Source: Mugil cephalus (Eukaryota; Chordata; Actinopteri; Mugiliformes; Mugilidae). Taken from it: a DNA stretch of 64,000 nucleotides. Below the pieces are notes generated by a model, which was not told where the DNA came from, did not search any database, and saw nothing but the letters and a program-made list of their open reading frames with translations. The stretch covers positions 4,443,501-4,507,500 of the forward strand of contig NC_061789.1 in assembly GCF_022458985.1 (NCBI RefSeq), given 5' to 3'. This document shows positions 36,101 through 46,500 of the stretch, piece after piece. The stretch's first letter is position 1. Each line of letters opens with the position of its first letter. Position numbers and translations under genes: made by a program.

Positions 36101-38982
36101 GCATTGAATTTACTTTGGTTACGTCCTAAAGAGGCGTTTCCTTACAGAAAGGCTGGAACGATGAGACGTGAGAGACGAGAACAAACCTAAATGGAAAGTG
36201 TTTGCTTCTACTCTTGGGGCTCCACTCCTCCACGTCCACCTCATAGATCAACATGTCTCCATCTGCCTGAAATCCACACAGAGAAAAACAGGATCCAATA
36301 AATTATATACGTCACCTTATCTGAGAGACTCACCAGCAGATTCACGGTAAATGATGAGCATCTTTTGAAAATTATTACTTTGGCTGTAAAGAACGTAATC
36401 ACACGAAATTGGTTGAAATCTGATCCACCTACAGATAATTGGCTAAGAATTATTAAGGAAATTGACTTTACATGGGAAGATGGGAAAAGAGTGGCTGCAT
36501 GTCGCCAGTAGCTCTGTGATGTTTACCTTCTTAGGTTATTCTTGTGTGTTGTTGGTTGTTTTCTGTCCAACTTGTTTTTATTTTTCTGTGCCTTGAACCA
36601 ATCAACATGGTTTTTGGTCGTTTTTGTCTTTTTGTCTTTTTACCCTGGACTTTATGATTTTGGCTGTGGAGCGTCCGTTGTGTCCATTGCTGTGTCCCAG
36701 AGATCAGCTGCTAGCGCTGTCTGCTAGGCCTGAGACTCCTGCTGATGGGGAACGTGAGGTCTTTGGCAGCAGGATGGACGGACTGTGTGCGTTTGATGGG
36801 ATCCAGAGGGAGTGTGTCATGAGAAGAGCTGGGTTCACATGGACCACAGTACATCTGTGCCTGGTTTTGGGGCTTTACGGGCGGATACGCTCCGTTCGAG
36901 TTTACATCCCTCCCTCAAAGGACAAGGAAACACCATGCGACACGATCCATGCCACTGTTGCTATGCAACTGGCCAAACCACCGCATCACCTTGGATACCG
37001 TTTTGATAACTACGTTTGTACATATTGTACTTTATTTTAATCTAATCTTATTTTATCCTTCTTGTGGTTGTTAAGAGTGTTTACTTTTATGTGCAGCTAC
37101 ACTACGTTCCTTCGTGGATCATTAAAGTCTGTCAAAGTTTCTTGTGGGGTAGAGTGATATGTACAGGGCCTTTCAGCATTAACTTGATTGGGCAGTTTAT
37201 TTCTCTTCTTTGACATCTATTCTGTACGTTTTTGGCCGGAGCAGTCGTCCACAGGTTGTGTGATCTGGATATCAGGAGTTTAATGTGGACTCGTGCAATA
37301 TTATATAACCCAAGCATCAAAAAAAGAAACGTCAAAGTTGCGATAAGCACCTTCATCTTTGCACCACAGTCTGCGGCTCCTATCTTGAAGACGGCCGTGT
37401 CTGCGGTCGTGACGGCCGGCAAACAATGAGGCTGATCCTTGATTATGAGGTTTCCAGGATCAATGGGCGGCTGCGTGTCCGTAGCGTGAACCGTGAACAC
37501 AAAGTGTCCGTCCAGAGAGCAGGCTGCACACAACGACAACAAGTTTTAGATCAGCGACAAATTAACACCTTCTCTGGGTGCCGCTCTTACCGTTGAGCTT
37601 GTAGAAGCAGGATGAATCCTCAGAATCAAAGCAGCACCCGAGTTTGATGCAGGCCTCTCTGTAAATGCTTTTGTCTCCACAATCTACTCGCAGATCTCTT
37701 TCCGTGTCACAGTTTCCAGGGGATGCTGGAGTAGAAGAAGTTAAATCAACGTGCGAAGACCACAAAGGCCACTTTCACAGCGTCAGTGACCTTGTTGAGC
37801 TCTACTCACGTGTCGGCTCCGAGTCGGTCTTGACGCTGCGTCTCTTTATCAGGGGACAGCTGATATTTAACTTGGTCCACCGATCCTCTCCGGTCAGCTG
37901 GACTTGCAGAGGGATCACCACTTTGCTTCCCTGAGGATCAGTCAGAATAAACTTTTACTTGCATGAAATTTAACCCATTTTCTTTTTTAATCGGCCTATT
38001 TTTTTTTGTAGAAAAAAATAAAAAATGTCCTCATATGTGGACACATGGATTATTTCACTGTACAATAACATAAAATCACCAATGCGTAACGAATTATAAA
38101 ACTATTTATTTTAATATCTGAACATGGCTGTGCAAAACCAGGAGTGCAAACATGAAGTCCCAACGTCCTCAAATGAGTACTTGCTAATTATCGTAGCCTG
38201 TTACCATTCTGTCAATACAAAATATGTCAATAAGCATAAACAAGTTTAAGAACAAAATCTGATGAGGCTGAAATCGTATTACTCTCCATTATCACTAGAT
38301 GACAGACTAAAGCGTCCACTTATGAGGACAACAGGTCAAAATGAAGCAGAATAAGCTGCAACAAACCTAAAACTTAATGTCGCCATGCGAGGACACAGGA
38401 TCTCAGGAGGTTAAATGTGTAATAAAATAAAATGTGTCCTTTTTTTTCTACTACACTGAGAGGACATGTTGGGCAAGTAAAATCTTAAAATGAACTGCAG
38501 TGGCTCCCTATAAAATTCCTATTCCTCCTTTTTAGTCAACCTCAAACTCGTTTTAAAGTCTCATCTGAGTCTCGCCTCACCTGAATGTGAGAATAGCAGC
38601 TGTCATATCTGCTGTAAAACGCGAAGCTCCGGTCCTCCTTTCCGCTTTTCCTCACCCCACATGTCCCCTCAGACTGAGACACAGGGACTCGAGCTCCTGA
38701 CAAATCTGGGAAACACACGCTATTATTAATTAAGAGTGTTTGGATACAACCTTCCTATCATCCTAAGAGGTAAAACCATCTCACCTGTTACATGCACATT
38801 GCGTTCACCTGCGGACCGAACACGGCTTTGATCCCGCGGCTGGAGCAGGTGACCGTGGGCACCGCGAGCCGTGGCCTCCGCTCAGGTGTCTTCCTCCTCT
38901 GGACGCACAAACATCTCCGAGCCACGGTTGTAAAAAGTAAAGCAACTACACAAAGTTTTGCACAATAATAATAATAATTCAT
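33152..38982 (-). CDS. zp4: Zona pellucida sperm-binding protein 4-like (ZPB type; trefoil + ZP domain), 12 exons
   Basis: Egg-envelope glycoprotein. Minus-strand exons: 38792-38982, 38581-38719, 37810-37930, 37591-37725, 37351-37523, 36187-36266, 35627-35760, 35374-35557, 35161-35305, 34379-34448, 34167-34301, 33152-33276; 543 residues in phase (human ZP4 540). A signal peptide (LCVVALLFTTVARRCLC) is followed by an N-terminal ZP-N-like part and a six-Cys trefoil at about residues 152-195 (VDCGDKSIYREACIKLGCC). The ZP module starts ACSLDGHFVFTV and includes LLYDGCPNPLDD and MYFYCWVEICTDDIDCSQRC. Then come a furin-type site RQRR (463-466), a membrane helix (about 506-527, VLAGVSTALLLLLIFII) and a short tail. 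No Pro/Gln repeats, so not choriogenin H. The exon 1/2 junction (38792/38719) is chosen by phase and is less sure. ZP1-like naming is possible. Confidence 0.87.
33322..34094. mobile_element. Foldback element filling the last zp4 intron
   Basis: Left end AAATTAACTGAACGTG (33322) pairs with CACGTTCAGTTAATTTTT near 34075-34094. Further paired blocks: ACATTTTAGGTAAGACG with its inverse at about 34020-34035, and AGACTTCTCAAATCTGGACT with inverse copies at both about 33705 and 33870. The left arm thus has two inverted partners (33655-33745 and 33826-33905). Long-arm hairpin without coding sequence; family unknown. Confidence 0.75.
35920..36165 (-). repeat. Interspersed repeat, inverse of 15062-15345
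   Basis: In the zp4 intron between 35761 and 36186. Read on the minus strand it carries CGTTCCAGCCTTTCTG, GGAGCTCATGCATG and TTGAGGAATCAAAGCTGG, matching the fam234b intron copy. Confidence 0.55.
36350..37145 (+). repeat. Possible retroelement fragment in zp4 intron
   Basis: About 800 bp ending TTCCTTCGTGGATCATTAAA and preceded by a TCTAATCTTATTTTATCC run, the sort of 3' end seen on fish retroposed repeats. The two short reading frames inside show no protein family I recognise. Identity uncertain. Confidence 0.3.
37975..38413 (+). mobile_element. TTAA-type MITE, copy 4
   Basis: In zp4 intron 2 (37931-38580). Left end degraded; right end GGATCTCAGGAGGTTAA intact. Internal blocks CCCAACGTCCTCAAATGAG and CTTATGAGGACAAC match the other copies. 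Its CTCF-like block is decayed (TCACTAGATGACAG at 38292-38305). Confidence 0.7.
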
Positions 38983-39811
38983 CTTCTTACAGTTTGGCTA
39001 ATTTTCACTCCACAAACATCCACTTTTTCCCCCCAAAAGACGCGTGGAACGGATCACGTGACCCCTGCTAATTAGTGTTAATTAGTTTGAAGCCTGTCGC
39101 GTCCTCAGTCGTGTAGTAAAATAAGAAATGTGCACCTGTGTTTAAAGGGGGACAGGGCGGGCTGCTAATTAATAAAAAGGTCATCGTTTAAATAATAAAT
39201 AAAGGACACAGGGTGCATGTGGGGCTCTGTGTATCCTCGGGGGAGGGTATTAAATGAAATCATTGCGTAACTCAAAAGTCTTGCCACCCCCAATCTCCCC
39301 GTGGCGATGCTTGCACACATTCAGCTATTACATAAGCAAATTTAAACCTTTATTCATTTATGCCATGGCAGCGTCTGTTCAGCCCGTCAGGCTTTGAGAA
39401 AAACCTCCTGTCTTGTTACATCTGTGTTCAATACGAAAAATTCACGACCTACTTTAATTTGGAGCTAATTTTATGAGCAGTTTGTTGTAATATTCACCAA
39501 ATACACATAAATATTCACCACACACGAGAGATTGTTAACTCTCTGAATTAACTTAACCAAATTAGCTTCCCGTTGATTTCAAATTATGTATTAAATGATG
39601 CTTTTAAGGGGCAGGAGGCAGCTGTTGTCATCGGCTTTCACGCCTGTGTTGTGGTCCACGGTCACGTGGTAGATCACGAGCTGTCACGTGGTTGTGGCGT
39701 AATGCGCCTGACGTTTCCGGGATTTCCGTCAGTCTGTAGCATTAGCATTAGCCACAGGCAGCAGCAGCAGCAGCAACAGCAACAGGAGAGCAGAAGACGT
39801 CTCTTTAAAAC
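38983..39811. other. Divergent promoter region zp4 / wbp2nl
   Basis: 830 bases between the two start codons. An E-box CACGTG at 39055-39060 lies 73-78 bases upstream of the zp4 ATG, where FIGLA-type E-boxes are found in other ZP genes; no convincing TATA box. Two identical GTCACGTGG sites precede wbp2nl. A (CAG)n-like stretch at 39756-39780 falls in the wbp2nl 5' UTR. Confidence 0.5.
39661..39691 (+). promoter_or_regulatory. Paired GTCACGTGG E-boxes upstream of wbp2nl
   Basis: CACGTG cores at 39663-39668 and 39685-39690, 22 bases (about two helical turns) apart, same flanks. Fits USF or MiT/TFE (CLEAR-like) binding, 120-150 bases before the wbp2nl ATG. Confidence 0.5.
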
Positions 39812-42800
39812 ATGGCTCTGAATCGGAATCATTCCCAAAACGGCGGAGTTTTGATAAACAACGGTGAAACGTAAGTGTGTCTCTTTTTACGTCGTAGCGA
39901 CGCTAATCTGTTTGTTTACTTTCTAGTTTCCAGTGCGTAGTCAAAGCGCAGCTAGCTACCTGACACATTTCGTAATAGCTTAATTCCCTGTGTCATATTT
40001 TTAACGTTATCGGAAAACAAGAAAAAACTATTTTTTTTTTTAGTAAACACGTTGGTGTTTTTATTGGTTTTGTAACAGTAACTACAAAAAAATCACTTAG
40101 GTATGTAGCGTTATGGTATTAAGCTAGCGATATTTTGTTATTTACTCATTTTCGCTATTTCACAGTGTTTTAACTTTTAACCACTTGCTGTTTTTGTGTA
40201 TATAAAACAAAATATAGCAATGCCCACTCCATTTATAGCCTCCTCTAAACGTGTTTACAAGATCGCTAACCTGTAACGTTAGCCCGATTATCAAAACAGG
40301 AAGTGATTTGGATTCAGTGTTGTTGTTAAAACTATGTCACTATGTCACTAATGTGACATATTTTGTGATATTATATCCTGCTCAGTGTGTATTACAAAAT
40401 GCCACACAGTATAAGCAATAATGAGTATCAGCCTGTATCGTAGCAGCTAGCATATGTTATAGAGATATACATTTTTTTTTTTACCCTTTTCTTTGACTGA
40501 TTCCTCTGTGTCTCTGATGCTACTTGATACCAGATCTACCACCGGATAAATAAAGTATCTGCGTTTGTTTTCAGTGTTGTGAGGGAGTGCAAGAATGTGG
40601 AGCTCTCATTCAGCGACGTCTCCTGCAAGACGGATCTTCTGAGGGGGACTAAGAAGGGCACCATTTACCTCACACCATACAGGGTACATTAAAATACATT
40701 TACAGCCCTGTTCTCACCGGATTAATTTTACCTGGGATGTCCCGTGATTCTACGTCTACGTTTCACGTGGGATAAACAAACTGTGTTTTTACTCAGATTC
40801 ACATTCCACAGTTATGGCTCTGCTACTTTCCATCTCACTCCACAGTCACTTCCCAGGGAAGAAATTACCAACAACCTGGTGATATTTAAATCAAACCCAC
40901 CTTCACTGATGAAAGCTTTAATGGATGATTTAATGATTTCATCCATCTAAATGAATGAATACTTCAGCGATACCTCAACTTTGCTCCCTAACGTCTGTCC
41001 AAACTTTTAATTATAGCACATTCTTCATAATTCTTAAGAGAGAAGATGCAGAAAAAAGCTGTAAAAGTCAAAAAAAAAAAAAGAAAAAACTCAAGAGATG
41101 TCAATTACCCTTAGATTAGTATTGTCAGAGGATCTCCATGTTACAAGGTAGTAATATGTGGTGTAATTTTTACTTTACAAATCACAGATGTAGTTGATTT
41201 GCATGGAATTAAGATCAGAGAAGACCAGAAGCCCCCAGATAAAACTAGTCCAGTGCGAAGAGGGCTTAACATGCTTTCTTTGCAGTGTCTGTTTTGAATG
41301 TGAACTGTGTATTTATGTATCTCCCGTTTCCGCTCAGTTGCTGTTTGTGTCCAGTAACACCAAGGATTGCCTGGGTTCCGCCATGTTCCCCTATTACCTG
41401 ATGAAGGGCTGCAGCATTGAGCAACCGGTGTTTGGAGCCAACTACATTAAAGGGACGGTGTCAGCTGAACCTGGTGGTAGGTGGCTGTGGTTTAATCCGT
41501 GACACAGTTTGTAATATTGGTTTTATAATATTAACTGAGTTTTTTTTTGTTTGTTTTTTTTTAAATCAGGCGGCTGGGAGGGTCAGGCTCATTTTAAGAT
41601 GACATTCACCAGTGGAGGAGCGATAGAGGTGGGACAGCAACTCTTCAAACTGGCCACAAATGGTTTGTACACAGTTAAATACTTACTTAAAAAAGGAAAA
41701 ATGTGTCAAAATGTGTTAAAAAGGATAAAAAAAGAAGGATTAAAGATTAAAGTCCCTTTTGTTTTGTAGCATCCCGGGCTGCTCCGGCTCAGAACGGAGC
41801 CCCCTCTTACGGCTACCCCTCACCTGGTGTGATGAACGGCTACGGGCCCCCTGCACATGGTCCTCCCCCCGCGTATCCTTACCCACCCGCTGCCCAGCCG
41901 AACGGATACTACCAGGGGCCTCCTCCTCCTCCTGCTGCTGCCAACATGGGCTACCCCTACCCCACAGCAGCTGCAGGTACAGGATTCAGTCATTTAGGAG
42001 AAACTGTTTCTTTCATATTCTCATTTGATAAGTGTATTGCAACATGTGTGTTTTATGCACCTTTGTCGTCCTGGTCATCATTTTGATTTTACTCCCTTTT
42101 TTTAAATCTGTGATATAATTAAATGTCCAAACAGGCTCTAACCTCTTCTGACCTTGATTTTTTTTTTTTTTTTTTTTCTGTCTGTCGGCCATCTGTGTTC
42201 CAGGAATGTACCCAGCTGGTTTCGACTACATGGCCCCACCTCCCCCGTACCCTGGGCCGCCTCAGAGCTGGGCCGCCCCCCCCCAGAACTGGACTGCAGC
42301 GGCAGCACCACCATCAGCACCTCCAGGTCTGTTTGTCTGTCGCTCTCTATTTTTCCTCTCTGTGTCACCGCACCCGTCACATCAGATCTGTCTGCCTCGA
42401 AATGAATCACACCACCCAAAAAAAAAAAAAAAAAAAAAAGAGGGTGCGGATGCCTCCTTTGCTACACATCAGATTGACAAAGGATAGACGATCCTCCCTC
42501 CCTGTGACATACCCGTTTTATTTTCCTGTCAACCTGTGGATTTTAATGAGTCTCACCCTGAAAATGCTTTAAGTTTGAGGAGCCTGAGTTTGATGCCACT
42601 TGTGCTTCATATGACTTAGGAGCTTTAGCACCTGTTCCTAAAATGTTCTCCGCTGCTGTTTGTCTTTATTTCCTTGTCTCTGTGTGCTCAGGTAACGCCA
42701 AGGCGGCCGAAGCAGCAGGCAGCGCATATTATAATCCCAGCAATCCACACAATGTCTACATGCCCATGGTAAGATGCTCCTTCTTCTTCTTCTTTCCCTG

Positions 42801-45345
42801 AGCGGCAGCGTTAACGCAGACTCTGGTGTTCCAGTGATAACAGGAGTTAAAACCCAGTCAGAGTAAAAAAAAAAAGCCTCAATCAGAAGAGACTGGAGGA
42901 ATTTTCAGGCAGATTGAGGTGGTGTAAATGAGGGAGGCAGTGACGCATCATCAGGGCTTAAAGTATTCACCGTGCCGGATCTCCGGCGTGTGGTGTTTGG
43001 TCAACATTTAGAGAGAAAGAAAAAAAACTTGTTGATGTGGGATATTATCAGGTTCCAGCAGTCGATTGTGTTCATCTACCAATGGAATGAGAGTAAAGCA
43101 GCTTCTCTCTACGAACTAACATCAGTGACCAATCAGAAGTAGCTGCAGCTGATGCTGCATTCAAGATAACTTGGGGAAAAAATGACCTCTGAGTTGTCAA
43201 ACTCGCAAATTACTGCTTCCAAAATAAAAAGTAAATAGTTGCTGCACATATTTTAATGTTGAGCAAACGGTGACAATATACCAAACTTGTTTTTTCTCCT
43301 CCGAGTTATAACTATAATATTGGAAGTTTGAAATTTCCGAGTTGGAATAAAGAATTTCCGAGTTTAATGAAGGCATCAGAATATTAAGAAGAATAGTAAA
43401 GAATAGTCAAAAAAATAAAAAATAAATAAATGTTAGGATGTAAATCTTGCATTTTAGAGTTTGAATATGATCTACAGTTGTTTTTGTATGAAGTGAAACT
43501 GAATTAAAAGGTTAAGTTGTTAATCAAATAATTCCTCAGATGGATTAGTTTTCTTTACTTGAGCAGGTTCAGATGTGTTTGAGCCCAGGAATGAAACCCC
43601 TGGAGCTGAGCAGCAGTTTGCAACACAAAGCAGCGTGTAGTCGTTTTAAACTCAATAACAATGAAAACCGTCAACTTAACCGGTTTTGAACTGACAAATA
43701 CTTATTTTACCATCAAACCCATGAGCTTAATTATATTTAATTGCATATTTCTATTAACGTTTATCTGCCTTTGTCGTTGCTGCAGCTTTACGGTTTTTCT
43801 GTCGCTCATCAAAGTTGTTATGATCTGTACCTAGAAAGGATTTAAGTGTTTTCATAGATTTTTTTTTGGTAAAATATCAAAACCTTCCTGAAGTACCTTC
43901 ATTCTTGCGAGGAACATGTCTGACTCAACTACATTTCTCAATTTTAGTATTTGGCCCAATGCAGTTTGTAATTGAACAGCCCTGGTGTAACGGCACAGAC
44001 GCTGTAAAAGAACCTGATTGTGAAGTGTAGAAAGTCTGTAACCACAGAAACCGGCACATTTTCCGTTCCTGAAAAACAAAACAAGAAACGAGAACAGTGC
44101 CAGTGTTTAGATTCAGTTCAGTTTTGATTGTTGGTTGGTTTTCAGAAGCTGGGAGGGAGTTGTGGCCTCATCAGTTGTGTTTCAGATACAAACATTCTGC
44201 ACTTATAGACTATAAAACTAAACCACGTACGTGTTCATTAAGAGTTAGATAGGTCAATAATGCAGCTGCACTTTCAGTTACACAACACTGAAGTCGATTC
44301 AAACTCAACCTTATGCTAATTATTGACAGAAAATATCAAGCCCCATCTGTCTCTGTTAGGTCTGATTACATCTTAACCCTTGTGATGAAAGTTTTTATTT
44401 TATTTTTTCTTGAAAATGTAACAAGACGTTTATTATTTAGTGGTGAATCTGTGCAGAAAGTAACCTCTTAAAATAACCTCTGTGTTCAGTAGGAGAACAT
44501 CGGCTCCTAACAGCCGTGTAAACACTTGATCCGCTGGTTTCTCTGCGGTTGGAATAAATCCAGTGTTTCTGAGCGTGTTGGGTAAACATCAGGTGACGAG
44601 TTTCCAGGAGGAGGTTGCAAAACAACCAGTTGATCAAACAAGTGTTTTAAGAAGGAAGTTGCAAAGATCAACTGACTGGAGACGATGTTGAAAACCTGGC
44701 TCCATCTTGGTCGTCTCCTTCTGTTCACTCAGTTTAGTTTTGTCAATAAAGTTGGGGAAGAAAAAAAAAAACTCTTCTTCTTCTTCTCCTGTTATATTTC
44801 TGGCAGGTTTGATGCTCCATAGGCACCAAACCACTTTGTTTTGGGTCATATAAATACATATATCTTAATAAATCACTTAATTTAGCCTCCATATTTAAAT
44901 ATATTTAAACTACTATGTCTGTGATGTCAGTAGCAGCATAACCAGCTACCGTAATGATTGTAGTCTGCGCGCATTGATTTTTTTTTATCATTCATAAAAA
45001 GCTAAAATTGGGGACATTTTCAGGGACAGCTTTAGCCAGAGGACAGGTCGTCTAAATTGGGGACTGTCCCCAAAAATCGGGGAGGTCTGGTCTCCCTAAA
45101 AAACACGGCACCGCAACGTTCTGGACAATGTACAATCAAATACACCGGTGTGCCGGTATATCAAAAATTCATCATAATGTAAAAAAAAATAAAATACCGT
45201 ATAGCACTAAGTTCCTTAATTAAGCTGAAGAAGATGTTGTCCGTTAGCTGTGTTGACTTTTTCTTTCTTGTCTTTCACTCCCGTGCAGGAGCGGCCTCCA
45301 CCATACGCACCTTTTCCAAACTCTCCCGACAAGAAAACCAACTGA
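39812..45345 (+). CDS. wbp2nl: WW domain-binding protein 2-like (WBP2NL/WBP2 family), 8 exons
   Basis: Adaptor with a GRAM/PH-like domain and proline-rich PY motifs that bind WW proteins such as YAP and NEDD4; WBP2NL (PAWP) is the sperm form. Exons: 39812-39870, 40575-40683, 41338-41476, 41570-41662, 41770-41976, 42204-42326, 42692-42768, 45289-45345; 231 residues in phase. The GRAM part (about 1-125) includes [33 protein letters not shown] and [20 protein letters not shown]. The tail has PPAY, PPPPYPG and RPPPYAPF, and ends PDKKTN. The NGET...NVELSF stretch and the 22q13 neighbours favour wbp2nl, but the tail ([20 protein letters not shown]) is WBP2-like, so wbp2 is the alternative. The 2.5-kb last intron holds repeats. 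Confidence 0.85.
43151..43385. repeat. TGCTGCATTCAAG-family element, longer degenerate copy
   Basis: Starts GATGCTGCATTCAAGATAAC and closes with TTCCGAGTTTAATGAAGGCATC, a weak inverse of its start; GTTGGAATAAAGAATTTCCG lies before the end. In the last wbp2nl intron. Confidence 0.45.
44870..45215. mobile_element. hAT-like nonautonomous element, copy C (5' truncated)
   Basis: Starts within the family at ATATTTAAACTACTATGTCT, has AGCTACCGTAATGATTGTAG, AAAAGCTAAAATTGGGGACA, the CGGTATATCAAAAATTCATC block and an AATACCGTATAGCACTA end. Only about 75 bases before the last wbp2nl exon. Confidence 0.6.
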
Positions 45346-46500
45346 GACTCATCCACTTCTTCCGTGACACTCCTCCGGTTCCTTCCTTTCTGTCCTTAAT
45401 ATATTCTAGAGTGAGGAGTAATGTCGGTGGTTTGCCTACACTTAATGTAGAACACAGAAAAGCAAATGCAAGTGAGAGGAAGGCTCAAAGACGTGATGAT
45501 ATTTCGGGTACCGGAACAGAACAATCACACCATTTAAAAAAACTGTTTATCCCTATTACGCAAAGTCACTTAAAGCATTTGACTTTTTCTAAAACTCATT
45601 ATTCATTATTAACATTGTCAGTGATGGGCTTCATTTGAATTCCTCGATGGGAGCTGAAAGAAGATGGAGGGAATACAGAGAATGTATTTTTTGAGACGGG
45701 TTTATTACCAAAAGATTTTGTAGCGATTTATCGATTGCAGTTCCTAATAGTTATTAACACCAACTCCTCCTATTATAAATAGTTAAGTATTTTTGCAGTA
45801 TCATTGTAAGTACAGTGCGTGTTTCCTATATAGTTTATTAGTCGTTTTTTTTTCATATTTACAGTGATTTTCAAATAATATCAAGGCCTTCACCAATGAC
45901 TAATGTGAAGTATTACTTTTTAATCTTCATTTCACACTTATAATAATAATTTAATAACTATTGATGCTTGGGTGTAGAAGAAGGAGAAAGGATCTGTGTT
46001 AGGTTTTAAAAAGAGAGAGATCAGGAAGATTAAACAAAAAAAAAAGTGTATGTATGTGCAATATTTCAACCTGACCTAATAAGGTTGACCAGCTGAATGA
46101 CCCCTGCTAGCTTCTATTGTATTCATGTATGCAAAGCCCAGCTGAAACCAGAACTCTACTCCTTCAGTAATTACTCTCGTGTGGGGTTACGGGGTTGATT
46201 TATTGGAGGCCCATCCGCGTTTTATTTTTCCCTTTTTCTCGCTGTCGAAACTTTCCAATGCAAACCATTTATTCCACATTTAAAGAAGGTTGTTTGACAG
46301 CGTCCCCGTCTCGATAAGCTAACGGATGAGTTGTCAGAGTTTTCCCACCGCTGTGGTGGATTTTAAAGGGGGACGGGGACGTGGTTAAGTTTGCGCGTTT
46401 TGATTAAGTGTCTGTATATTAATAGCTCTTTTGCAGTTCTTATTTCTTTCACTGATATTTGTTGATTAAAATCTAATAAATGTGTCATTTATTAAAAGTT
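45346..46500 (+). other. wbp2nl: wbp2nl 3' UTR
   Basis: Noncoding sequence from the stop to AATAAA at 46475-46480. No internal features beyond short A and T runs. Confidence 0.55.
46475..46480 (+). terminator. wbp2nl: wbp2nl poly(A) signal AATAAA
   Basis: Canonical hexamer 1.13 kb after the stop, followed by T/GT-rich sequence. Assignment rests on position. Confidence 0.5.

Noticed and set aside
36542-37040. Two overlapping plus-strand frames in the zp4 intron as a nested gene
   Set aside because: No recognisable domain, no supporting splice sites, and the 3' end looks like a retroposed repeat tail.
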